Below, piece by piece: positions 1 to 5,456 of a stretch of 5,456 nucleotides of DNA. The stretch covers positions 1 to 5,456 of the forward strand of contig CANGWT010000123.1 in assembly GCA_947457745.1 (NCBI GenBank), written 5' to 3'. A program made the translations under genes and the position numbers. The notes beneath the pieces are model-generated. The model ran no database searches and had not been told where the DNA came from. It saw only the letters and a list, made by a program, of their open reading frames with translations. Within the stretch, counting starts at the first letter, position 1, and every line of letters begins with the position of its first letter. The DNA is from Burkholderiaceae bacterium. GTDB taxonomy: Bacteria > Pseudomonadota > Gammaproteobacteria > Burkholderiales > Burkholderiaceae.

Positions 1-1217
1 GGAGCAGGTGGATGCGAGCTATAAAAAGCGGTATAGATCGGATCTGGCGTTAGGGTTGACGCATTGTCTTGATAGAGCTTAACTAATGCAGAAATCAAAT
101 CGCTTGCAGAAGACTTATCTGCAGCAAAACCATCTGCCTCATATTCATGTTTGCGTGATGCCAAGCTGGACAGCGGCGTCAGGAAGAAGCTAAATACTGG
201 TGCAACGAGCATAAAGAGTGCTAAAGCCAAACCACCGTTATAGCCATTCAGATTGGGCATCACACCTAGATCGCTGTAGAACCATGGCTGGGTGCTGATC
301 CAGCCCAAAAGTGCAAATGTCAGAAAGCTCATGGCAAAGGAAACTAGCAAACGCTTGCGTATATGGTTGCACTTGTAGTGACCAAGTTCATGAGCCAGGA
401 CAGCCTCTACTTCGCCGGGATTGAGCTTCTCAATCAAGGTATCAAAAAAGACAATACGCTTCGCTTTGCCCATGCCAGCAAAAAATGCATTGCCGTGCGC
501 ACTGCGCTTGCTACCATCCATAACAAATAAACCTTGGCTGGCAAAATCACAGCGGCTTAATAAAGCTTCAATTTGAGTCTTTAGAGGCCCCTCTTCTAGT
601 GCTTGAAACTTATTAAAGATCGGAGCGATGAAGGTCGGAAATATCCATTGCATTAATAGGCTAAATACAGTGAGTACGCCCCAGGCCCACAGCCACCAAA
701 AGTCACCTGCTTGTGCCATCAGGCTGAGGATGACCCAGAGAAGAGGGACACCAATTGCGCCACCAACACCTAATCCTTTGAACATATCGCTAAAGAAGAG
801 TTTGGCGTTCATGCGATTAAAGCCAAAGCGCTCTTCTAGGTAAAACTGTTTGTACCAAGAGAAAGGCAGATCAAGAATTCCGGAGATCAAGACGACGGAT
901 ATCAGCAGGGCCATTTGCTGAGCAATGCCCTCACCCAATAGCTGCAGTAAAGATAGATTTAAAATCTGTAAACCACCCAAGAGCGTGAAGCCGATCAAGA
1001 TCATTGCACTGACGCCATTCTCTAAAGTACCCAGGCGCAGTTTGGCGATCGTATAGTCGGCAGCTTTTTGATGTTCGGCCAAAGAGATCTGCGATGCAAA
1101 CTCAGCAGGTACTACATCGCGGTTGATAGCAACGTGTCGAATTTGGCGTTGGGATAACCAGTGGCGTAGACCAAAGCTGGCGATGAAGGCGATTAAAAAA
1201 ACAATTGTGAATGTCAT
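1..1217 (-). CDS. M48 family (Ste24-type) membrane zinc metallopeptidase, 3'-truncated by window edge
   Basis: The frame reads without a stop for 405 codons from an ATG at 1217 down to the window edge. The visible protein ends in SSHPPA, the conserved motif close to the C-terminus of this family, so probably only a few tens of residues are missing. The zinc motif HELGH is at residues 276-280 (bases 378-392), with E277 as the catalytic base. The third zinc ligand should be E358 in EYEAD (about bases 132-146). Hydrophobic segments near residues 2-18, 69-94, 100-117, 148-170, 173-200, 289-307 and 328-350 fit a multi-spanning inner-membrane protein. The stretch SKRSAHGNAFFAGMGK (236-251) is also typical of Ste24-like enzymes. 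Bacterial members are thought to act in membrane protein quality control or cleavage of membrane-bound substrates; they are distinct from the shorter HtpX. The specific substrate is unknown. No Shine-Dalgarno sequence precedes the ATG. It diverges from orn with almost no gap. Confidence 0.95.
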   Translation of the reverse strand, partial: MTFTIVFLIAFIASFGLRHWLSQRQIRHVAINRDVVPAEFASQISLAEHQKAADYTIAKLRLGTLENGVSAMILIGFTLLGGLQILNLSLLQLLGEGIAQQMALLISVVLISGILDLPFSWYKQFYLEERFGFNRMNAKLFFSDMFKGLGVGGAIGVPLLWVILSLMAQAGDFWWLWAWGVLTVFSLLMQWIFPTFIAPIFNKFQALEEGPLKTQIEALLSRCDFASQGLFVMDGSKRSAHGNAFFAGMGKAKRIVFFDTLIEKLNPGEVEAVLAHELGHYKCNHIRKRLLVSFAMSFLTFALLGWISTQPWFYSDLGVMPNLNGYNGGLALALFMLVAPVFSFFLTPLSSLASRKHEYEADGFAADKSSASDLISALVKLYQDNASTLTPDPIYTAFYSSHPPA

Positions 1218-1223
1218 GAGATG

Positions 1224-1229
1224 ATTATA
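1224..1229 (-). promoter_or_regulatory. Putative -10 element of the M48 peptidase gene (leaderless start)
   Basis: The minus strand reads TATAAT, a perfect sigma-70 -10 hexamer, followed by six bases (CATCTC) and then the ATG at 1217. Transcription normally begins about seven bases after the hexamer, which puts the 5' end of the mRNA at the start codon itself. No convincing -35 hexamer is seen 16-18 bases upstream (GTACTT at 17). The element lies at the very 5' end of the orn region. This is inferred from sequence only. Confidence 0.5.
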
Positions 1230-1232
1230 GAT

Positions 1233-1820
1233 ATGAGTGAAAAAACAAGTACTCCAAGCCCAAAGGCGGCGCCAGCCAGTGAGCACCTGATTTGGGTGGA
1301 TATGGAGATGTCAGGCCTAGATCCTGAAAAAGAGCGCATTTTAGAAATTGCTGTGATCGTGACCGATGCGCATCTCAATACCATTGCAACCGCTCCTGTT
1401 TGGGTGATCCGTCAGGAAGATGCCCTATTGGATGCGATGGATGCCTGGAATAAGGGCACTCACGGGCGCTCTGGCCTGATTGACAAGGTCAAGGCATCAG
1501 CCACCGATGAAGCCACCGCTGAAGCTGAATGTATCGCTTTTCTGAAGAAGTATATAAAGCCCGGTATTGCGCCAATGTGTGGCAATACGATTGGTCAGGA
1601 TCGACGCTTTATGGCGAAGTACATGCCAAAACTGGAGGCGTTCTTTCATTATCGAAATATTGATGTTTCAACACTCAAGGAGTTGTGCAAGCGTTGGCAT
1701 CCTGAGTTAGTGAAGGGTTTCACTAAAAAGCAGGCGCATACCGCCTTGGCCGATATTGAGGAATCTATCGAAGAGCTCAAGTACTACCGAGAAAAATTTA
1801 TCGTACCTTTACCGGAATAA
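1233..1820 (+). CDS. orn: Oligoribonuclease (DEDDh 3'-5' exoribonuclease)
   Basis: Orn degrades the 2-5 nucleotide RNA fragments left by other exoribonucleases, including pGpG from cyclic di-GMP breakdown, in the cytoplasm. All DEDDh residues are visible. Numbered from this ATG they are D23 and E25 (WVDMEMSGLD), D123 (CGNTIGQDRRF), H169 and D174 (HTALADIEES). Their spacing matches the E. coli enzyme (D12, E14, D112, H158, D163) exactly. The protein is 195 residues from this ATG against 181 in E. coli. The excess is mostly a Pro/Ala/Ser-rich N-terminal tail of about 17 residues before EHLIWVD. An in-frame ATG at 1221 would add MIID, but it lies four bases from the divergent M48 start and overlaps that gene's putative -10, so the ATG at 1233 is preferred. 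Neither start has a clear Shine-Dalgarno sequence. A terminator hairpin follows the stop. Confidence 0.97.
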   Translation: MSEKTSTPSPKAAPASEHLIWVDMEMSGLDPEKERILEIAVIVTDAHLNTIATAPVWVIRQEDALLDAMDAWNKGTHGRSGLIDKVKASATDEATAEAECIAFLKKYIKPGIAPMCGNTIGQDRRFMAKYMPKLEAFFHYRNIDVSTLKELCKRWHPELVKGFTKKQAHTALADIEESIEELKYYREKFIVPLPE

Positions 1821-1842
1821 ATTTCAACATCCGTAATCAGAA

Positions 1843-1866
1843 AAAGGGTCTAGTAATAGACCTTTT
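1843..1866. terminator. Bidirectional Rho-independent terminator between convergent orn and mog
   Basis: GGGTCTA (1846-1852) pairs with TAGACCT (1857-1863) around a GTAA loop, which fits the stable GNRA tetraloop class. AAA (1843-1845) and TTT (1864-1866) extend the stem. The pair G1846/T1863 is a G-U wobble. Read on the plus strand the stem runs into TTTT and ends orn 22 bases after its stop. Read on the minus strand it is followed by five T (bases 1845-1841) and ends mog 24 bases after its stop. The minus-strand T-run is slightly longer, so termination may be better for mog. Confidence 0.75.
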
Positions 1867-1890
1867 CATTCTCCAAAAGGATCGCTCACC

Positions 1891-2514
1891 TTATTTCTTG
1901 ATAGCGCTCTTAGGTCTAAAGGCTTTGATGATGGTTTCATCTGTTTCGATATAAGGGCCGCCGATCAGGTCGATACAGTAGGGGACGGCAGCAAAGATGC
2001 CTGGAGCAATAGATTTGCCCTCGGCATCTTTCAAACCTTCAAGGGTTTCTTTGATAGATTTAGGTTGGCCTGGCAGATTGATAATGAGGGCAGTGTGCCC
2101 CTCGATTTCTCGTAAAACTGCCGTCTGGCGTGACAAAATTGCCGTAGGTACAAAGTGCAGGCTAATTTGGCGCATTTGCTCGCCAAATCCGGGCATTTCT
2201 CGGGTTCCAGCGTCAATTGTGGCCTCAGGGGTGACATCTCTTCGGGAGGGGCCTGTACCGCCCGTAGTGAGGACTAAATCGCAACAGAGGTCATCAGTCA
2301 GTTCTACGATCGTTTCGGTAATAACCTCCCGCTCATCCGCAATCAGACGCTCATGAAAGACGCAGGGGGTGCTAATAGCGTTCTGTAGCCATAATTGCAG
2401 GGCAGGAATACCCTCATCGGTATAAACGCCCTTACTTGCTCTATCAGAGATCGATATTAGGCCGATTTTGATTTCGTTGGGGGAGGATCTTTTCCAGGCT
2501 TCGGTATGCTTCAT
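1891..2514 (-). CDS. mog: Molybdopterin adenylyltransferase (MogA)
   Basis: Mog activates molybdopterin by transferring AMP from ATP, making adenylyl-molybdopterin for molybdate insertion by MoeA in molybdenum cofactor synthesis in the cytoplasm. The 207-residue protein follows E. coli MogA along its whole length. It has GLISISDRAS (18-27), LIADE with D60, the nucleotide/pterin loop LTTGGTGPSRRDVTPE (82-97) with D93, MPGFGEQMRQISLHFVPTAILSRQ (107-130), NLPGQPKSIKE (146-156) and AFRPKSA near the C-terminus. D60 and D93 correspond to the essential D49 and D82 of E. coli. The N-terminus is 11 residues longer than in E. coli (MKHTEAWKRSSPNE before IKIG); no other ATG, GTG or TTG lies in that stretch, so the start is well fixed. 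The similarity is to bacterial MogA rather than the shorter MoaB. No Shine-Dalgarno sequence is seen. Other cofactor genes are not adjacent. Confidence 0.96.
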   Translation of the reverse strand: MKHTEAWKRSSPNEIKIGLISISDRASKGVYTDEGIPALQLWLQNAISTPCVFHERLIADEREVITETIVELTDDLCCDLVLTTGGTGPSRRDVTPEATIDAGTREMPGFGEQMRQISLHFVPTAILSRQTAVLREIEGHTALIINLPGQPKSIKETLEGLKDAEGKSIAPGIFAAVPYCIDLIGGPYIETDETIIKAFRPKSAIKK

Positions 2515-2520
2515 GTTTCT

Positions 2521-2526
2521 ATTCTA
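2521..2526 (-). promoter_or_regulatory. Putative -10 element of mog (leaderless start)
   Basis: The minus strand reads TAGAAT, a 5/6 match to TATAAT, then six bases (AGAAAC), then the mog ATG at 2514. The predicted transcription start therefore falls on the start codon. The best -35 candidate at 17-base spacing is TGTAAA (2549-2544), a weak match located inside the pmbA coding sequence. Inferred from sequence only. Confidence 0.45.
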
Positions 2527-2528
2527 GC

Positions 2529-2534
2529 TATTAT
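2529..2534 (+). promoter_or_regulatory. Putative -10 element of pmbA (leaderless start)
   Basis: TATTAT, a 5/6 match to the -10 consensus, is followed by six bases (TAGGAC) and then the pmbA ATG at 2541. The AGGA at 2536-2539 is only one base from the ATG, too close to act as a Shine-Dalgarno sequence. This element and the mog -10 on the other strand are separated by two bases, so polymerase could probably occupy only one of the two promoters at a time. No good -35 is visible in the upstream mog coding region. Confidence 0.45.
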
Positions 2535-2540
2535 TAGGAC

Positions 2541-3887
2541 ATGTTTACACACTCATCAAATCAGTTTCAAGAAATCATCGATTTCATGCTCACAGAGGCC
2601 AAAAGACGGGGTGCCTCGGATGCTGTGGCCGAGGTTTCTGAAGGCCAAGGTCTCTCGGTGACCGTTCGCAAAGGCGAGGTCGAGACAATCGAGCAAAGCT
2701 TAGACAAACAGGTTGGCGTAACAGTATTTTTAGGCCATCGTCGAGGTAATGCCAGTACTAGTGATTTCTCTAAGGATTCTTTAAAGGCGACCGTTGAGGC
2801 TGCGTACCATATTGCCCAACATACGGCGGAAGATTTATGTGCTGGCCCTGCTGAAAAAGAACTGCTCGAAAAACATCCGCTGGATCTCGATTTATTTCAT
2901 CCGTGGGATTTGGACTCAGCAACAGCAATCGATATTGCACGCGCTGCTGAAGGCGCTGCCTTTGCGGTGAGTAAGCAAATTCAAAATAGTGATGGTGCTT
3001 CGGTATCGGCACATCATGCGCATTTTATGATGGGAACCAGTCACGGTTTTATGGGTGGTTACCCATTCTCACGACACTATATTTCTTGTGCACCAATTGC
3101 AAATGAGGGCGGTAAAAAGTCGCTCATGCAAAGAGATGATTGGTATTCCAGTTCACGCATTCCTGGAGAGTTGGCTAATCCAGCTGCCATTGGTAAATAC
3201 GCAGCAGAGCGTGCACTTTCACGCCTTAAGGCAAGGTCACTGACCACTCGACGTTGCCCAGTCATTTTTGAAGCCCCCTTGGCTGCTGGCCTATTGGGTG
3301 GATTAGTGCAAGCAGTGTCTGGGGGCGCTTTATATCGCCGCTCCAGTTTTCTATTGGATAGCTTAGGTAAGCAAGTATTGCCAAAGCATGTCAGCCTTTT
3401 TGAAAACCCTCACCTCAAGGCAATGACAGGAAGCGTACCTTTTGATGAGGAGGGTGTGAAGACCTCGGCGAGAACCGTGGTTGAAAAAGGGATTTTGCAA
3501 GGTTATTTCTTATCCACTTATTCCGCTAGAAAACTTGGAATGAAGACTACTGGTAATGCGGGTGGCTCTCATCATCTGACATTACATAGTCGCAAGACAC
3601 CAAAAGGCGGGCTACCAGCGCTCTTACAGGCAATGGGTACGGGCCTGCTGGTTACTGAGCTTATGGGGCAGGGTGTGAACTACGTTACCGGTGATTACTC
3701 TCGTGGCGCCTTTGGTTATTGGGTAGAGAATGGCGAGATTCAATATCCGGTTGAGGGCATTACGATTGCCAGTAACCTACGAGATATGTTGATGGATATT
3801 CAGATGATTGGTAGTGACACACTGATTCGGGGCACTAAGGAAACAGGTTCTATTCTGATTGGGTCCATGACTGTTGGCGGTAAATAA
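2541..3887 (+). CDS. pmbA: TldE/PmbA, non-catalytic partner subunit of the TldD/TldE metalloprotease
   Basis: PmbA (TldE) forms a heterodimer with TldD. In E. coli the complex matures the peptide antibiotic microcin B17, degrades the antitoxin CcdA, and is a general cytoplasmic peptidase acting on unfolded peptides. The 448-residue length is normal for TldE. Visible family blocks are GLSVTVRKGEVETIEQSLDKQ (37-57), GHRRGNASTSDFS (65-77), FEAPLAAGLLGGLVQAVSGGALYR (243-266), TTGNAGGSHHLTL (336-348) and GVNYVTGDYSRGAFGYWVENGEIQYPVEGITIASNL (378-413). The HExxxH zinc motif that TldD carries is absent; the aligned region is FEAPLAAGL, which identifies this as the E subunit. The tldD gene is not in the window, which is common because the two genes are often unlinked. 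The gene diverges from mog and is followed after 41 bases, without a terminator, by the TRAP binding-protein gene, so the two may be co-transcribed. Confidence 0.95.
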   Translation: MFTHSSNQFQEIIDFMLTEAKRRGASDAVAEVSEGQGLSVTVRKGEVETIEQSLDKQVGVTVFLGHRRGNASTSDFSKDSLKATVEAAYHIAQHTAEDLCAGPAEKELLEKHPLDLDLFHPWDLDSATAIDIARAAEGAAFAVSKQIQNSDGASVSAHHAHFMMGTSHGFMGGYPFSRHYISCAPIANEGGKKSLMQRDDWYSSSRIPGELANPAAIGKYAAERALSRLKARSLTTRRCPVIFEAPLAAGLLGGLVQAVSGGALYRRSSFLLDSLGKQVLPKHVSLFENPHLKAMTGSVPFDEEGVKTSARTVVEKGILQGYFLSTYSARKLGMKTTGNAGGSHHLTLHSRKTPKGGLPALLQAMGTGLLVTELMGQGVNYVTGDYSRGAFGYWVENGEIQYPVEGITIASNLRDMLMDIQMIGSDTLIRGTKETGSILIGSMTVGGK

Positions 3888-3918
3888 AGCACAAGAAAAA
3901 GCAGAAGTTGATTATTTT

Positions 3919-3922
3919 GGAG
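3919..3922 (+). promoter_or_regulatory. Shine-Dalgarno sequence fixing the start of the TRAP binding-protein gene
   Basis: GGAG lies six bases before the ATG at 3929. This supports that ATG over the in-frame TTG at 3908, which has no ribosome binding site and would add seven residues before a well-formed Tat signal. It is the only gene start in the window with a proper Shine-Dalgarno sequence, as expected for an internal gene of a transcript that starts at pmbA. Confidence 0.8.
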
Positions 3923-3928
3923 AAGACA

Positions 3929-5011
3929 ATGCAAAGACGTTCCTTTTTAAAGAAAGCCACTATCGGCGCAGGTGCAGCAGCATTAGCGGCACCATCGATT
4001 GCACAGAGTTTGCCAACCTTAAATTGGCGTTTGGTCTCAAGCTTTCCTAAGTCTTTAGATACTTTGTTTGGCACCCCAGAGGTATTTGCCAATGCCTTAC
4101 GCAAAGCCACTGATGGTAAGTTCAATGTCAAAGTGTTTGCCGCTGGTGAAGTAGTTCCAGCCCTGCAGGTATTGGATGCTGTTCAAAACGGCACAGTAGA
4201 ATGCGGCCATACTGCCAGCTATTATTACTTAGGCAAAAATAGCGCATTTATTTTTGATACAGCAGCACCTTTTGGCATGACAGCACGCCAACAAACTGCG
4301 TGGATGTTGCATGGCAATGGTATGAAGCTGATGCGTGAGCTCTATGCCAGCTACAACATTGTTAATTTCTTAGGTGGACAAACTGGTACTCAAATGGGTG
4401 GCTGGTTTCGTAAAGAAATTAAATCTCCTGAAGATCTCAAAGGACTTAAATTCCGTATCGCTGGTTTTGCAGGGCAAGTGCTAGCGAAGTTAGGTGTAGT
4501 GCCACAGCAGTTACCTGCTGGTGAAATTTACTCAGCATTAGAAAAAGGTACGATTGATGCCGCTGAATTTGTTGGCCCCTATGATGATGAGAAGTTAGGT
4601 TTAGCTAAAGTAGCTAAAAACTATTACTACCCTGCATTTTGGGAAGGCGCCGCTGGACTCTCATTCTTGGTGAATAAGAAGCAGTGGGATTCATTGCCAC
4701 CTTCATACCAAGCGGCATGGGAAGCTGCTTGCTTTGAGGCGCATGTAGATATGTGTGCCAAGTACGATGCCTTAAATCCACCAGCGCTACAGCGTTTAGT
4801 CCAAGGTGGCGCGGTATTGCGTAAGTTCAATGTCTCTGTAATGGATGCCTGCTTTAAGGCAAGCCAAGAAACCTATGCCGAAGAGTCCGCCAAGAATCCC
4901 CAATTCAAGAGAATCTTCGAAGACTATCGTGTGTTCAGAAACATGGAAGCGCAGTGGTTCAATGTTGCCGAGCAAGCGTTCTCCCAGTACAGTTTTGCTA
5001 AGAAGCTTTAA
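3929..5011 (+). CDS. TRAP transporter substrate-binding protein, TakP/DctP family, Tat-exported
   Basis: This is a periplasmic binding protein that would deliver a carboxylate to a sodium-driven TRAP permease (DctQ/DctM type). The 360-residue protein begins MQRRSFLKK, a twin-arginine motif (R3-R4, F6-L7-K8), then a hydrophobic Ala/Gly stretch and a likely cleavage site after SIA (residue 25). The mature part resembles Rhodobacter sphaeroides TakP, a 2-oxo-monocarboxylate (e.g. pyruvate) binder, as I recall it. Shared blocks are WRLVSSFPKSLDTLFG (33-48), GTVECGHTASYYYLGK (88-103), QMGGWFR (155-161), LKFRIAGFAGQVLAKLGVVPQQ (173-194) and VGPYDDEKLG (215-224). R176 is the likely carboxylate-binding arginine of TRAP binding proteins. 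Q155 and E213 align with TakP sodium-site residues from memory; the neighbouring Trp of TakP is Phe here (F214). No permease genes are adjacent, so it is an orphan within this window. The ligand is predicted to be a small 2-oxo or hydroxy acid, not proven. Confidence 0.93.
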   Translation: MQRRSFLKKATIGAGAAALAAPSIAQSLPTLNWRLVSSFPKSLDTLFGTPEVFANALRKATDGKFNVKVFAAGEVVPALQVLDAVQNGTVECGHTASYYYLGKNSAFIFDTAAPFGMTARQQTAWMLHGNGMKLMRELYASYNIVNFLGGQTGTQMGGWFRKEIKSPEDLKGLKFRIAGFAGQVLAKLGVVPQQLPAGEIYSALEKGTIDAAEFVGPYDDEKLGLAKVAKNYYYPAFWEGAAGLSFLVNKKQWDSLPPSYQAAWEAACFEAHVDMCAKYDALNPPALQRLVQGGAVLRKFNVSVMDACFKASQETYAEESAKNPQFKRIFEDYRVFRNMEAQWFNVAEQAFSQYSFAKKL

Positions 5012-5052
5012 AATCGAAGCTACCGGGGGTGGGATTCTCCCTGCGGATAAAG

Positions 5053-5076
5053 AAAGCCACCCTAGGGTGGCTTTTT
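5053..5076. terminator. Strong bidirectional Rho-independent terminator between convergent dctP-like and amidohydrolase genes
   Basis: Bases 5053-5074 form a perfect palindrome of two 11-base arms. The GC core GCCACC (5056-5061) pairs with GGTGGC (5066-5071) across a CTAG loop, with AAA/TTT flanks. On the plus strand it runs into five T (5072-5076), then CTT, ending the pmbA and TRAP transcript. On the minus strand the stem is followed by TTTCTTTA, so it can also end the amidohydrolase transcript, whose stop lies 25 bases away. Confidence 0.88.
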
Positions 5077-5101
5077 CTTATAAGGGGAGATGTAAAAATC
5101 T

Positions 5102-5456
5102 TCACTGTTTCTTAAATACCTGTTTTCCATTAACCCAGGTTTCATTCACTTCAATATCTCGAATTTTGTAGGCATCTGTTTTCATCGGATTCTGATTAAC
5201 GATAGCGAAGTCAGCATATTTTCCTTCTTGGATCGATCCAATCTTGTCCTCCATCTTTAGCTGATATGCGGCATCAATCGTGATGGCTTTTAAAGCATTA
5301 TTGATGGAAATCTTCTGACTTGGATTCAGCACCTTTTGGGGTGAGACTTGCCATAAGCGAGCAGCACCTTCGGAGGCGTACTTGAGTGGATGAATCGGTG
5401 AGACGGGGGAGTCGCTATGGTATGCAAAACGCATACCTCTTTTAATCAAGCTGGCA
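5102..5456 (-). CDS. Amidohydrolase family protein (YtcJ-like, amidohydrolase 3), C-terminal part only
   Basis: The frame is open from the right window edge to a TGA at 5102-5104, giving 117 complete residues of the C-terminal end. The gene starts outside the window; a TTG at 5449 in this frame is an internal leucine codon, not a start. YHSDSPVSPIHPL contains the Asp (bases 5411-5413) that in this superfamily acts at the metal centre of the TIM barrel. The stretch ALKAITIDAAYQL, KIGSIQEGKYADFAIVNQNPM and a final V-N-G-K-Q-V-F form the usual closing helix and beta-sandwich of amidohydrolases. The match is closest to YtcJ-like metal-dependent hydrolases acting on amide or N-formyl type bonds; the substrate cannot be told from this fragment, and an N-terminal signal peptide would lie outside the window. 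It converges on the TRAP gene across the shared terminator and is a separate transcription unit. Confidence 0.88.
   Translation of the reverse strand, partial: ASLIKRGMRFAYHSDSPVSPIHPLKYASEGAARLWQVSPQKVLNPSQKISINNALKAITIDAAYQLKMEDKIGSIQEGKYADFAIVNQNPMKTDAYKIRDIEVNETWVNGKQVFKKQ

Noticed and set aside
628..843. A 71-codon plus-strand open frame
   Set aside because: It lies antisense within the M48 peptidase gene, whose conserved motifs continue throughout; the translated product shows no family features.
1997..2356. A 119-codon plus-strand open frame opposite mog
   Set aside because: The minus-strand frame is clearly MogA with all conserved motifs; this is its antisense shadow.
3913..3918. 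TATTTT as a -10 element for the TRAP gene
   Set aside because: Only 4/6 matches, ten bases from the ATG, and it would start the transcript after the GGAG site, removing the ribosome binding site.
3908..3928. TTG at 3908 as the start of the TRAP binding protein
   Set aside because: The ATG at 3929 has a well-spaced GGAG and begins directly with a Tat signal; the TTG start would translate the ribosome binding site and has none of its own.
3850..4131. A 93-codon minus-strand frame across the pmbA-TRAP junction
   Set aside because: It is antisense to the end of pmbA and to the Tat signal region of the TRAP gene, with no sign of coding.
4845..5171. A 108-codon plus-strand frame spanning the end of the TRAP gene, the terminator and the amidohydrolase end
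   Set aside because: It crosses a strong terminator and overlaps two well-supported genes in other frames; no ribosome binding site or recognisable product.
5447..5449. TTG at 5449 as the start of a short amidohydrolase gene
   Set aside because: The frame stays open to the window edge and the protein is only the C-terminal part of a much longer family, so the codon is internal.

Overview
The window looks like chromosomal housekeeping DNA from a betaproteobacterium of the order Burkholderiales. The genus is most likely Polynucleobacter or a close relative. This rests on the protein sequences, the moderate GC content, the very short intergenic gaps and the presence together of an M48 peptidase, orn, mog and pmbA. 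The assignment is from family knowledge and was not searched.

Layout from left to right: a Ste24-type M48 membrane zinc metallopeptidase on the minus strand, missing only its last residues at the left edge; oligoribonuclease (orn) on the plus strand, divergent from it with almost no gap; a short convergent gap holding a bidirectional terminator; the molybdopterin adenylyltransferase gene (mog) on the minus strand; pmbA/tldE on the plus strand, divergent from mog across 26 bases; a TRAP-transporter substrate-binding protein of the TakP/DctP type with a Tat signal peptide, 41 bases behind pmbA; a strong bidirectional terminator; and the C-terminal part of a YtcJ-like amidohydrolase on the minus strand, cut by the right edge. 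There is no gene-free stretch above 300 bases and no RNA gene, mobile element, CRISPR array or long repeat.

The genes belong to separate processes: membrane protein quality control, RNA turnover, molybdenum cofactor synthesis, peptide maturation or proteolysis with TldD, and carboxylate uptake. They do not form one pathway. The most notable signal is in how they start. The M48, mog and pmbA genes each have a near-consensus -10 hexamer (TATAAT, TAGAAT, TATTAT) exactly six bases before the ATG and no usable Shine-Dalgarno sequence, which predicts leaderless mRNAs. The TRAP gene, probably internal to a pmbA transcript, instead has a good GGAG ribosome binding site. I found no sign of a novel defence, mobile or biosynthetic system.
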